NCBI GenBank assembly: GCA_005223085.1
Contig: NJBP01000011.1
Span: forward strand, 1 to 42,028
Length of the DNA: 42,028 nt
Direction: 5' to 3'
From: Candidatus Aerophobetes bacterium Ae_b3b
GTDB taxonomy: Bacteria > Aerophobota > Aerophobia > Aerophobales > AE-B3A
Numbering within the stretch: the first letter of the stretch is position 1; each line of letters opens with the position of its first letter. The notes below the pieces were generated by a model. That model saw only the letters and a program-made list of their open reading frames with translations, was not told the DNA's origin and ran no database searches. Below are positions 7,855 through 15,406 of this stretch, in pieces. The position numbers and the translations under genes were made by a program.

Positions 7855-9558
7855 TTAAAATAGTCCTACGGTATTTCCGGCCTCATCAATATCCACATCA
7901 ACAGCGGCGGGTCGGGAGGGAAGTCCGGGCATAGTAGGAAAGACACCACAGAGAGGATAGAGAAAACCAGCTCCCACCGAAGCCCTAATATCTCTAACCG
8001 CCAGATTATAATTCTTGGGTACCCCCTTCCACTCAGGATTATGAGAAAGGGAAAGATGGGTTTTAGCCATGTTGATGCAGAGCTTGTCATATCCAAGATT
8101 GGTATAGAGCTTGATTCTCTGATTAGCCAGAGGAGCATAATCTACCCCCTCAGCTCCGTAGATTTTGGTAGCTATAGTTTCGATCTTTTCTTCGATCGAT
8201 ATATCATCAGGATAAAGAAAATGGAAATTGTTGGGCTTTTCACAGGCGGCCACCACTGCTTCAGCTAGTTCAATGCCTCCATCTCCACCTTTAGCCCAGA
8301 CATTAACCGGAACTGCATCATCTGCACCGGCTTCTAGTGCCTTTTTGCGTACCAGGTCTATCTCAGCGGAAGTATCCGAGGTAAACCTGTTAATGGCCAC
8401 CACAGCAGGAATACCAAAGGTTTTTACAATCTGTATAATTTTGGCCAGGTTCTGACAGCCCTTTTCCAGAGCCGGCATATTCTCAGTCTCGGCAAACTTC
8501 TTTATCGTCTCATATTTTTGTCCGGGTCGAAGCATAAAAGCTCCCCCATGCATCTTTAGTGCTCTGATAGAAGCCACAATTACTGCAGCATCCAGCTTTA
8601 ATCCACTCTGACGACAAGTGACATCGACAATTTTTTCAAAACCGCAATCGGCTCCAAAGCCGCTCTCAGTCACCACATAATCGGCAATCTTTAAGGCTAC
8701 CATGTCAGCTAAGGCTGAATTATTTCCATGGGCCACATTAGCAAAAGGACCGGCATGGCAGATGGCAGGAGTATTTTCTGTGGTTTGCACCAGATTTGGC
8801 TTGATAGCATCCTTCATCAGGACTGTCATAACCCCGGCCATTTGAAGATCTTCAGCCGTCACTGGCTTGCTATCATAGGTATAACCAATAACCACTCTGC
8901 CTAATCTCTTTCTTAAGTCATGAAGTCCTGTAGTCAAGGCAAGAATAGCCATGGTCTCAGTGGCTACGGTAATGTCATAGCCAGTTTCCCGGGGGTAACC
9001 ATTGGCTCGACCTCCCAGTCCTACCACGATGCTCCTTAATGCACGGGAATTCAGGTCAACACAATATCTCCAGGTGACATTATGAGGATCAATATTTAAG
9101 GGATTGTGATGGAGAAGGCTTTCGTCTATGCGGGCTGCTAAGAGATTATGGGCTGTATCTACGGCATGGATATCCCCGGTAAAATGAAGATTGATATTTT
9201 CCATAGGCAGGAATTGAGAATACCCCCCGCCACATGCTCCTCCTTTGATCCCAAAAGTAGGGCCCTTTGATGGCTCACGGAAGGCATTACACACGCTTTT
9301 CCCGATCTTGGCCAGAGCCTGCCCCAATCCACAAGCGACTACTGTTTTTCCTTCTCCTAAAGGGGTAGGAGTGATAGCGGTAACGGTAATGAATTTACCG
9401 CTGGGTTTTTCTTTTAACCTCTCCAATACCTCAAGAGAGATTTTAGCCATGTACTTTCCATAAAGTTCAATTTCGTCCTCTTTAAGACCCAGTTCTTCGG
9501 CAATTTCTACAATCGGCTTCATCTTTGTTCTTTGGGCAATTTCCAGATCTGATAACAT
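7855..9558 (-). CDS. fhs: Formate--tetrahydrofolate ligase
   Basis: A 567-residue enzyme that makes 10-formyl-THF from formate, THF and ATP, the entry step of the methyl branch of the Wood-Ljungdahl pathway and a source of C1 units for purine synthesis. It has the ATP-binding TPTPLGEGKT (about residues 63-72), FREPSKGPTFGIKGGACGGG, MENINLHFTGD and ESGFGADCGFEK blocks, all typical of Fhs. ATG at 9558 is preferred over an in-frame TTG at 9564 because AGGAGG is seven bases from the former and only one from the latter. It sits between folE and folD in one operon. No CO dehydrogenase or acetyl-CoA synthase is seen here, so acetogenesis is not shown. Confidence 0.97.
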   Translation of the reverse strand: MLSDLEIAQRTKMKPIVEIAEELGLKEDEIELYGKYMAKISLEVLERLKEKPSGKFITVTAITPTPLGEGKTVVACGLGQALAKIGKSVCNAFREPSKGPTFGIKGGACGGGYSQFLPMENINLHFTGDIHAVDTAHNLLAARIDESLLHHNPLNIDPHNVTWRYCVDLNSRALRSIVVGLGGRANGYPRETGYDITVATETMAILALTTGLHDLRKRLGRVVIGYTYDSKPVTAEDLQMAGVMTVLMKDAIKPNLVQTTENTPAICHAGPFANVAHGNNSALADMVALKIADYVVTESGFGADCGFEKIVDVTCRQSGLKLDAAVIVASIRALKMHGGAFMLRPGQKYETIKKFAETENMPALEKGCQNLAKIIQIVKTFGIPAVVAINRFTSDTSAEIDLVRKKALEAGADDAVPVNVWAKGGDGGIELAEAVVAACEKPNNFHFLYPDDISIEEKIETIATKIYGAEGVDYAPLANQRIKLYTNLGYDKLCINMAKTHLSLSHNPEWKGVPKNYNLAVRDIRASVGAGFLYPLCGVFPTMPGLPSRPAAVDVDIDEAGNTVGLF

Positions 9559-9574
9559 AGGCAATCCTCCTTTT

Positions 9575-10141
9575 CTATTTTTCTTGTCCCCTTATAAAGC
9601 TTATTGCTTCAGCTCGGGTGGCTGGATTTTCCCTGAATATTCCTCTTACCACTGAGGTAACGGTGATTGCTCCAGGTTTTTTTATTCCTCTTATGGACAT
9701 ACAAAGATGCTCAGCTTCTATCATTACCAGAACTCCCCGGGGCTCGAGGGTCTCATTTACCACATCAGCTATCTGAGTGGTCAGCCTTTCCTGTACCTGC
9801 AGCCTTTTACTGAGAAGATCAACCGCCCTGGCTAATTTGCTTAGCCCGGTCACTCTTCCGTCTTTGGGTATATAAGCAATGTGGGCCTTGCCCAGGAAAG
9901 GTAGAAGGTGATGCTCACAGATAGAATATAGGGGAACATCCCTTAAAAGTATTATCTCATCATGTTTTTCTCCTTTGAGGATAGTTAAAAATTTTTTAGG
10001 ATCTTCCCCAATTCCTCCAAAGATGTCTTCACACATTGTGGCCACTCTTGCCGGGGTATCCTTAATCGCTGATCGATTAGGATCCTCTCCTATTCCCTCC
10101 AGAAATAGCCTTACCGCTTTTTTAATCTTATCTTTATCCAT
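9575..10141 (-). CDS. folE: GTP cyclohydrolase I
   Basis: A 188-residue enzyme converting GTP to dihydroneopterin triphosphate, the first step of folate synthesis. The zinc ligands are visible: Cys75 and His78 in CEHHLLPF, and Cys147 in [11 protein letters not shown]. The region [12 protein letters not shown] is the conserved substrate-binding segment, and the length is normal. It starts with ATG after GAGGT. It is the first gene of the operon, placing folate synthesis and C1-folate chemistry under one promoter. Confidence 0.96.
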   Translation of the reverse strand: MDKDKIKKAVRLFLEGIGEDPNRSAIKDTPARVATMCEDIFGGIGEDPKKFLTILKGEKHDEIILLRDVPLYSICEHHLLPFLGKAHIAYIPKDGRVTGLSKLARAVDLLSKRLQVQERLTTQIADVVNETLEPRGVLVMIEAEHLCMSIRGIKKPGAITVTSVVRGIFRENPATRAEAISFIRGQEK

Positions 10142-10178
10142 GCTTACCTCGATTGTGAATTTTTTCCCAAACTCAATT

Positions 10179-10206
10179 ATTATATTAGCCCCTTTGAAGT
10201 TGTCAA
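10179..10206 (-). promoter_or_regulatory. Promoter of folE-fhs-folD
   Basis: On the minus strand TTGACA (10206-10201) and TATAAT (10184-10179) are 16 bases apart, both perfect. The start point would be near 10172, about 30 bases before the folE ATG. Confidence 0.75.
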
Positions 10207-10271
10207 ATTCCTCCTGCAGAAATTCCGGAAAGTCAACACTTCAAGCCATAAATGGGGTTTGCGAGGATTTA

Positions 10272-10299
10272 TTGACGCCCCCAAAAGGTTTGATATATT
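10272..10299 (+). promoter_or_regulatory. Promoter of the DUF362 ferredoxin gene
   Basis: TTGACG (10272-10277) and TATATT (10294-10299) are 16 bases apart, about 30 bases before the start codon. It is divergent from the folE promoter. Confidence 0.6.
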
Positions 10300-10329
10300 A
10301 CAGATAAGCTATGATTGAAGGAGTGAGCT

Positions 10330-11439
10330 ATGCAGAAAAGTAAGGTTTTCCACATTTTACCTGACGAGCCTTGGTCTAAGATAGATAGGTTATTTACTCG
10401 AAGTGGGATAAAAAAACAAATAAAGGATGACAATATTGTAGCCATAAAATTACACTTTGGCGAGTTGGGTAATACCCGCTATATTCACCCTATTTTTGTT
10501 AGAAAAATAGTGGAGTTGGTGAAAGAAGCAGGGGGTAGGCCCTTTTTAACCGATACTACCACTCTTTACAAGCACGCGCGACACACTTTATTTGACTATT
10601 TAGAGACGGCGGCCAAGAATGGCTTTACCAGGGAGAGTATGGGCTGTCCCATTCTCATCGCTGATGGATTGCATGGGAGTAATGGACAGTGGGTTGAGCT
10701 TGAGTCGTTTCATAAATTCAAAAGAGTAAAAATTGCTCAGTCTATTTATGAGGCAGATTTTTTGATTTCTCTGGCCCACCTTACTTTTCATCCAGACGCA
10801 GGTTTTGCCGGCTCTCTAAAAAACGTGGCCATGGGCTGTACCACCAAGGAAACCAAGCTGGCCATGCACTCCTCAGAAGCAAAGCCCAGTTACAATGAAG
10901 AGAAGTGTACTCAGTGCCTGAGATGTGTCAAGATCTGTCCTGGCGAGGCTTTTTATGAAAAGGACAGCCAAATTCACTACCAGGCGGAGAAATGTATAGG
11001 ATGTGGAGAATGTATTGCCGTTTGTCCATCTGGAGCAATAACAGTTCCCTGGGCATCGGTTTTTGCTTGGGATGTGCAGAGAGGATTGATGGATGGCTTT
11101 AAAGGGGTAGCTTCTGTGTTTAAGGAAAAAGTGGGATTTATCAACTTCGGTTTTGATATTACCTCTCATTGTGATTGTATGGCGAAAAGTAAATTACCCG
11201 TGGTTCCTGATATAGGCATCCTTGCCTCTCAGGATGTTATCGCCTGTGACAAGGCAAGCTATGATCTAGTCATGGAGGCTCCTCTTTATCCTGGATCCGA
11301 ACTGGAAAGAAAGGACATCAAGGCAGGACAAAACAAAGTTGAATTCATCCATTCAGATGTGGATACCTCCAGGTATTGGAAACTCTGTGAGAAGACGGGC
11401 CTCGGAAACCTGCAATACGAGCTGGAGATCATTTCTTAA
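10330..11439 (+). CDS. DUF362 protein with two [4Fe-4S] ferredoxin clusters
   Basis: A 369-residue protein. The N-terminal DUF362 domain (about 1-185) includes IVAIKLHFGELGNTRYIHP and the AGFAGSLKNVAMGC block. Two ferredoxin motifs follow: C193, C196, C199, C203 and C222, C225, C228, C232, giving two four-iron clusters. A C-terminal SHCDCMAKS adds more cysteines. Proteins of this group are cytosolic iron-sulfur proteins of unknown substrate in anaerobes. ATG is preceded by AAGGAGTG. The gene stands alone, divergent from folE. Iron-sulfur assignment is sure; physiological partner is unknown. Confidence 0.9.
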   Translation: MQKSKVFHILPDEPWSKIDRLFTRSGIKKQIKDDNIVAIKLHFGELGNTRYIHPIFVRKIVELVKEAGGRPFLTDTTTLYKHARHTLFDYLETAAKNGFTRESMGCPILIADGLHGSNGQWVELESFHKFKRVKIAQSIYEADFLISLAHLTFHPDAGFAGSLKNVAMGCTTKETKLAMHSSEAKPSYNEEKCTQCLRCVKICPGEAFYEKDSQIHYQAEKCIGCGECIAVCPSGAITVPWASVFAWDVQRGLMDGFKGVASVFKEKVGFINFGFDITSHCDCMAKSKLPVVPDIGILASQDVIACDKASYDLVMEAPLYPGSELERKDIKAGQNKVEFIHSDVDTSRYWKLCEKTGLGNLQYELEIIS

Positions 11440-11511
11440 GATCTAGCTTTCCCTCCTGGTCAAGATTTCAGGTAGAAGGTTATTGTTCCGCTCATCCCAA
11501 TATTACACAAC

Positions 11512-12486
11512 TCAGCTCAGTTTCAGTGCCTTCTGACGTTTGCTGAGTAGCATATCAATAGCAGTGATATCTTCTCTGGAGAGCATCGACTCTGCGGCGG
11601 TAACAGTTTCCTCGATCTGAAATGGACGTCTCGCACCTACAATGGCTGCAGTTACCTCGGGACGTCGCAAGACCCATGCTATTGCTAGCTGTGCTACGGT
11701 CCTACCGCTCTTTTCGGCAATGGAGCGCAGGCCTTTAACCAATTCAATATTAGCACTGAACTCTGGTTCCTCAAAGTGTGGGTCTTCCCGTCGGTGATCA
11801 TCTGCGGGCAAATTTTGCACGCGTTCTCTGGTAAATTTTCCTGTTAGAAGGCCCTTTTGCATGGGACTATATGCGATTACTCCGATATTGTTTGCCGAAC
11901 AGTAATCGAGAAGTTCTTCCTCGATACCACGCTCGAGCATACTGTAAGGTGGCTGAAGAGAGGCTACAGGATGAATCGGTTGGACACGCTTGAGTTGTTC
12001 TGCACTAAAATTGGACACCCCAGCATAGCGAACTTTGCCTTCTTTTATTAAATCTGCTATGGTACTCCAGGCTTCCTCAATGTCCTCGTCAGGATCTGGC
12101 CAATGAATCTGGTAGAGGTCAATAACATCTATTTCGAGTCTCCCGAGGCTCCCCTCAACCTCAGAGCGGATACTCTCCTTCTTCAGGCAACCGGATATAC
12201 TCCCATCTTTATCCCAGACCCGGCCGCACTTGGTAGCAATGATCAGTTTATCCCTTAATCCCTTGATCGCCTGGCCCACAACTTCTTCAGAGTGGCCCAG
12301 TCCGTAAACTGGGGCTGTGTCTATCCAATTGATTTTCTTTTCCAGTGCATGCCGGATGGTGGAAATCGACTCTCTGTCATCCTGGGGACCCCAACTGTAC
12401 TCCCAACCTCCACCTCCAATTGCCCATGTGCCTACTCCAATAATTGATAAGTTAAGGTCTGTCCAGCCTAATTTTTTTGTTTGCAT
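11512..12486 (-). CDS. Aldo/keto reductase
   Basis: A 324-residue (alpha/beta)8-barrel NADPH-dependent reductase. The catalytic tetrad can be placed: Asp and Tyr in DTAPVYGLGHSE, Lys in IIATKCGR, and His in YQIHWPDP. The C-terminal part has IVGARRPFQIEE, the cofactor-binding segment of this family (YajO/Tas-like, short A-loop). It reduces carbonyls of sugars or aldehydes; substrate unknown. ATG is preceded by AAAGGAG. An AACGTT word lies 34 bases upstream (12520-12525) and could be a LacI-type site. Confidence 0.93.
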   Translation of the reverse strand: MQTKKLGWTDLNLSIIGVGTWAIGGGGWEYSWGPQDDRESISTIRHALEKKINWIDTAPVYGLGHSEEVVGQAIKGLRDKLIIATKCGRVWDKDGSISGCLKKESIRSEVEGSLGRLEIDVIDLYQIHWPDPDEDIEEAWSTIADLIKEGKVRYAGVSNFSAEQLKRVQPIHPVASLQPPYSMLERGIEEELLDYCSANNIGVIAYSPMQKGLLTGKFTRERVQNLPADDHRREDPHFEEPEFSANIELVKGLRSIAEKSGRTVAQLAIAWVLRRPEVTAAIVGARRPFQIEETVTAAESMLSREDITAIDMLLSKRQKALKLS

Positions 12487-12519
12487 AATCTTACTCCTTT
12501 CACAGACGTTATCTCACTT

Positions 12520-12525
12520 AACGTT
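12520..12525. promoter_or_regulatory. Possible AACGTT operator core upstream of the aldo/keto reductase
   Basis: TTAACGTTCC lies just upstream of the reductase start, with a second ACGTTAT at about 12507. It resembles the operator cores of the two LacI genes. The word is short, so this may be chance. Confidence 0.25.
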
Positions 12526-12531
12526 CCGAGG

Positions 12532-12773
12532 CTAGCTTTCATCGTATAAAGCCTCTCTTCCAATCTTTCCGTAACCCGTTTGGGCTTTTTTCTTAGCCTT
12601 ATATTCTTCCGAAAAATGGGCTGTGATATTTCGTTCCCTTTTTAGCCTTTTTTCTAATTCAGTGATCTTTTCATTTAGATAAGAAATATCCGGGTCTCCT
12701 ATTATGATAAGGTCTATATCATAAGTAAATCTTGTCTGATTTTTGATTTTGCAATACACAGACTTTCTAGCAC
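12532..12773 (-). pseudogene. HTH-nucleotidyltransferase gene with internal deletion
   Basis: A good promoter and an AAGGAG site lead into a GTG start at 12773 reading MLESLCIAKSKIRQDLL, which resembles the first residues of small winged-helix proteins fused to a nucleotidyltransferase. That frame stops after 19 codons. In another frame the gene continues as YDIDLIIIGDPDISYLNEKI and KRERNITAHFSEEYKAKK, the DIDL metal-binding strand and following region of the MNT/KNTase-like fold. The GSxARG motif and most of the winged helix are missing. So the gene seems to have lost its middle and is now dead, though its promoter is intact. The 88-residue open frame here is unlikely to be a functional protein. 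Confidence 0.6.
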
Positions 12774-12797
12774 AATCAAAACTCCTTTTGGAATACA

Positions 12798-12826
12798 ATT
12801 GTACTCAATTTAGCGTACAATGTCAA
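12798..12826 (-). promoter_or_regulatory. Promoter of the HTH-nucleotidyltransferase remnant
   Basis: On the minus strand TTGACA (12826-12821) and TACAAT (12803-12798) are 17 bases apart, just upstream of the AAGGAG site (12787-12782). Confidence 0.6.
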
Positions 12827-12841
12827 ACATTTTCACTTTTC

Positions 12842-12875
12842 AAAAAAAACCTCCCAACCCTATAGGGTTGGGAGG
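12842..12875 (-). terminator. Strong intrinsic terminator for minus-strand transcription
   Basis: A perfect 12-bp stem, CCTCCCAACCCT (12850-12861) with AGGGTTGGGAGG (12864-12875), has only a TA loop. On the minus strand it is followed by eight T residues (12849-12842). It points away from the endonuclease gene and must end a transcript that starts at about 13069 or further right. Confidence 0.85.
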
Positions 12876-12920
12876 AATGAAAATAAGAAGGATATGGGAA
12901 AAATTTTGAGTATATTCTAG

Positions 12921-13004
12921 TTAGTTCGAGTTCTGCCCGGGGAGCCAGCACACCCCAATGTTGATAACAGGACCATCTTTACTACAGCTGAGCACGTAGA
13001 TCAT
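12921..13004 (-). CDS. Possible 27-residue peptide in the short transcription unit
   Basis: A 27-codon frame beginning MIYVLSCSKDGPV has AGGAG eight bases before its ATG (13017-13013) and ends 45 bases before a strong terminator. An overlapping frame ending at about 12982 reads WGSEGWEIPNYIRSQINDL and also looks protein-like, but its nearest ATG (13102) lies upstream of the putative -10 box. Neither is recognised. The RNA itself may be the functional product. Confidence 0.22.
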   Translation of the reverse strand: MIYVLSCSKDGPVINIGVCWLPGQNSN

Positions 13005-13066
13005 TGATCTGACTCCTGATATAGTTGGGTATTTCCCAGCCCTCTGATCCCCATCCGTGTTTTTTC

Positions 13067-13101
13067 TTGCCTGTATTATAGAAAAATGATACAATTGTCA
13101 T
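13067..13101. promoter_or_regulatory. Overlapping opposed promoters between endonuclease gene and short transcript
   Basis: Plus strand: TTGCCT (13067-13072), 17 bases, TACAAT (13090-13095), reading into the endonuclease gene. Minus strand: ATGACA (13101-13096), 15 bases, TATAAT (13080-13075), reading into the terminated unit ending near 12842. The two promoters interlock, and the palindrome ACAATTGT (13091-13098) covers the plus -10 and the minus -35. Polymerase should not occupy both at once, so the two transcripts probably compete. The minus promoter's 15-base spacing is short, so it is the weaker call. Confidence 0.5.
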
Positions 13102-13130
13102 GTTTTTGAAGTTATCCAAAGGAGCAGTGC

Positions 13131-13916
13131 ATGTTTGATTTCGCCAAAGAACTTAAAAGCCATCTCCAAAGAGAATTCATCACAGACAGAAAAGACTGGA
13201 GCATAAAAGGATTTATTGATGCAAAGAAAAAAATTTATCCTATTTCCCTTGATACAAAACTTCTGTCCAAGATATTAGAATTAACAATATTACCCTTATT
13301 AATTGATTTTTGTAAGAAACATCAATTGGAACATTACTTGGCAAAAAACCAAATTCAGTATCCAGATGTTACTCTAGAAGGTAAACTACTGGGAATGAAG
13401 AAATACGCATTAGATATAAAAACAACCTATCGAACTGGTACAGAAAAAAACATCCGACGAGGATTCACATTAGGTTCTTTCAGAGGTTGTCTCAGAGATA
13501 CTCGTTCAACCAGATACAGCAGATTTCCTTATGCCGAATACAAGAAGCATTGGATATTAGGCATTATTTATTCAAGGCGAGAAGGAAACGACGAAAAAAG
13601 AGTTTATGACCTTAATGAACTACCCACCATTAAATCAGTTATTACTGATTTGGAGATTATTTTACAAGAGAAATATAAAATTGCTAATTTTCTTCCCGGA
13701 AGCGGAAATACAGCTAATATCGGATCAATTACCAATTTAGAAAAACTGAGAAACGGAAGAGGACCTTTTTCAGAATATGGAAGTGAAGTCTTTGAAAATT
13801 ACTGGAGGAATTATCTGAGAAATGAGGACGCTGAAAGAATGGGAATTAAAAGGCCCTATGCTAATTTAGAAGAGTATTTTAGGTGGAAAGAAAGACAGCA
13901 AAAAAGGAAAAGATAA
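13131..13916 (+). CDS. EcoRV-type type II restriction endonuclease
   Basis: A 261-residue protein closely matching the layout of EcoRV. Shared features: KIYPISLDTKLLSKILEL near the N terminus (EcoRV IYPLGSDTKVLSTIFEL), the PD-D/ExK catalytic set Asp79 (YPD), Asp95 and Lys97 in LDIKTTY with the same 16-residue spacing as EcoRV D74/D90/K92, Glu50 matching E45, FTLGSF, KKHWILGIIYSR, and GSGNTANIGSI (190-200), the recognition loop that reads GATATC in EcoRV. FENYWRNYLRNE lies near the C terminus. The predicted target is therefore GATATC, cut in the middle as homodimer; this is inference from the loop. AAAGGAG is six bases before the ATG. The gene is AT-richer than its neighbours. Its stop lies one base from the stop of the convergent methyltransferase. 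Confidence 0.92.
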   Translation: MFDFAKELKSHLQREFITDRKDWSIKGFIDAKKKIYPISLDTKLLSKILELTILPLLIDFCKKHQLEHYLAKNQIQYPDVTLEGKLLGMKKYALDIKTTYRTGTEKNIRRGFTLGSFRGCLRDTRSTRYSRFPYAEYKKHWILGIIYSRREGNDEKRVYDLNELPTIKSVITDLEIILQEKYKIANFLPGSGNTANIGSITNLEKLRNGRGPFSEYGSEVFENYWRNYLRNEDAERMGIKRPYANLEEYFRWKERQQKRKR

Positions 13917-13917
13917 T

Positions 13918-15261
13918 CTATTCTGCCACAAAAAGAAGTTCTTGAGATTCACCATTATTACTCAACACATATTTATAGTTTTTTCTGTTCAATTCTATCA
14001 CTTTAGCTTTGTACTTCTTCAATAGACTCATCAAGTCAGCATCTGAAGGTATCCCATCAGAACGATAAGACACCACTAATATGCTATCTGCAAACTTCTT
14101 GAAAAGTGTATCAAAGGCTTGATAAATCTTATTTTTATCGTTCCAAATGGATTTTCCGTGTTTAATTCGAAGGTGTTTACTTTTCCAATCAATTAGTGTC
14201 TCCCATTTGTTATATTTAACAAGTCCTTCCAAAAAATGATAAAACTCAAGATAGTCAACCCCGACGCCCTTTGAGGAAATATAGGGAGTATCAATATAAA
14301 CTAAATCATATTTGCCCTTGACATTAAAAGCATCGGTACAAAATGCTTTATTCTTTTGCCCGTTGTCAAAAATACTCTCATTTGCTTGCTCGACAAATCT
14401 AACGAAGTGCACGGGAAAAGGAGTATCCCAGGTTATTTTATTCCCAAAACTCCTTTTAACCTTTGCTGTCCTCATATATAGGTTCTTACGATGGAAAAGA
14501 TTATAAGGCCTCTTTATGACACAAGATTGAAACAAGGCGAAATATGCGATCGCTTTTTTGTATATGTTTGTTATTAAAGTGTCTATGTTTGTGACAACCA
14601 CATCCAGCCATTCATTTTCCTCATCAGTGAAATATATTCCTTTAAATGTTTCTTGAATAAAAGTTGGGTACTTCATTTCAGGATGTCGTTTCAAGATTTC
14701 TTCTACATCTTCTTGCGTCAATGTTTCTCTTGAATTTTCTATCAAGGCTAAACCAATGTAGTAATTAGACTTTAAATAGTCGTTATAAAAAACCTGTTTG
14801 CCCCTGGTTTTAAATAGATAACTTACACAAGCAGTCCCTCCGAATGCATCCAAAACAGAATTAAAATCTAGATGCTTACAATTTTGCCAGATCCACTCTA
14901 CCAACTTGAGTTTGCTCCCTTGAAATCTAGTTGATGGGAACTGAAAAGTTATAGGTGGATACTCCGGTTCAAAAGTAGGCAAGGTTAATTGACGGTATTG
15001 CGCCGAAGGTTCTTTGATTAGTAATTCTCTACCTTTCCTTAATTGTTGCTTTATAACACTCAACGGTAGATATTCTTTTTTCAGTTTCTGAATCTCCAAT
15101 ATTGTCTCAAGGGTCTTGTTGGAGAAAAGCCGATAGCCAGAACCTATCACCTTTTCAGGCTTGATCAATTTAAGGTTCAAATAATGATTAAGGGTACTTA
15201 TAGGAAGTTCTGCCTTTTTCGATAACTGGCCAATTCGATATAATTTGTTGTTCATGGGCAT
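13918..15261 (-). CDS. D12-class DNA adenine methyltransferase with N-terminal MerR-type HTH
   Basis: A 447-residue protein with two parts. Residues 7-75 form a MerR-type winged helix (YRIGQLSKKAELPISTLNHYLN, SGYRLFSNKTLETI, LPLSVIKQQL). Residues 105-447 are a D12-class N6-adenine methyltransferase: motif X RFQGSKLKLVEW (112-123), AdoMet motif I DAFGGTACVSYLF (138-150), Y-NDY (159-162), and catalytic motif IV as DTPY (324-327) rather than DPPY. It should protect the sites cut by the convergent EcoRV-type enzyme. It is much longer than M.EcoRV (about 300 residues) and shows no obvious colinear match with it. The HTH head probably regulates its own promoter, where an inverted repeat is seen. 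ATG 15261 or 15255 are both possible; neither has a strong ribosome site. Confidence 0.9.
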   Translation of the reverse strand: MPMNNKLYRIGQLSKKAELPISTLNHYLNLKLIKPEKVIGSGYRLFSNKTLETILEIQKLKKEYLPLSVIKQQLRKGRELLIKEPSAQYRQLTLPTFEPEYPPITFQFPSTRFQGSKLKLVEWIWQNCKHLDFNSVLDAFGGTACVSYLFKTRGKQVFYNDYLKSNYYIGLALIENSRETLTQEDVEEILKRHPEMKYPTFIQETFKGIYFTDEENEWLDVVVTNIDTLITNIYKKAIAYFALFQSCVIKRPYNLFHRKNLYMRTAKVKRSFGNKITWDTPFPVHFVRFVEQANESIFDNGQKNKAFCTDAFNVKGKYDLVYIDTPYISSKGVGVDYLEFYHFLEGLVKYNKWETLIDWKSKHLRIKHGKSIWNDKNKIYQAFDTLFKKFADSILVVSYRSDGIPSDADLMSLLKKYKAKVIELNRKNYKYVLSNNGESQELLFVAE

Positions 15262-15273
15262 TGCTCAAGAGCA

Positions 15274-15300
15274 TAAAGTGTTACTTCGTACTTCACTTTA
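15274..15300. promoter_or_regulatory. Inverted repeat, candidate MerR-type operator
   Basis: TAAAGTG (15274-15280), 13 bases, then CACTTTA (15294-15300) is a perfect 7-bp inverted repeat. It covers the proposed -10 box and ends 13 bases before the methyltransferase start. The spacer holds a direct repeat TACTTC. It is the natural binding site for the HTH head of the encoded protein. Confidence 0.6.
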
Positions 15301-15323
15301 AATGAAGATCTATTCTTTGTCAA
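15295..15323 (-). promoter_or_regulatory. Promoter of the MerR-methyltransferase gene
   Basis: On the minus strand TTGACA (15323-15318) and TAAAGT (15300-15295) are 17 bases apart. The weak -10 box lies within one arm of the inverted repeat. Confidence 0.5.
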
Positions 15324-15406
15324 GTGAAAAAAGTAGATGAGCCAGGAGACCTTCCCATTACATAGACAGCTTCCTCTCAATGCCTTTTTAGGATTTATCT
15401 GGCCCC

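Noticed and set aside
12921-12950. A GTTCGAGTTCTGCCC...CCA string like a tRNA 3' end
   Set aside because: The T-stem does not pair and no matching acceptor, D or anticodon arm lies upstream. Not a tRNA.
13131-15261. CRISPR array or phage-defence island beyond restriction-modification
   Set aside because: No regularly spaced repeats, cas genes, abortive-infection or toxin pairs are visible around the restriction-modification genes.
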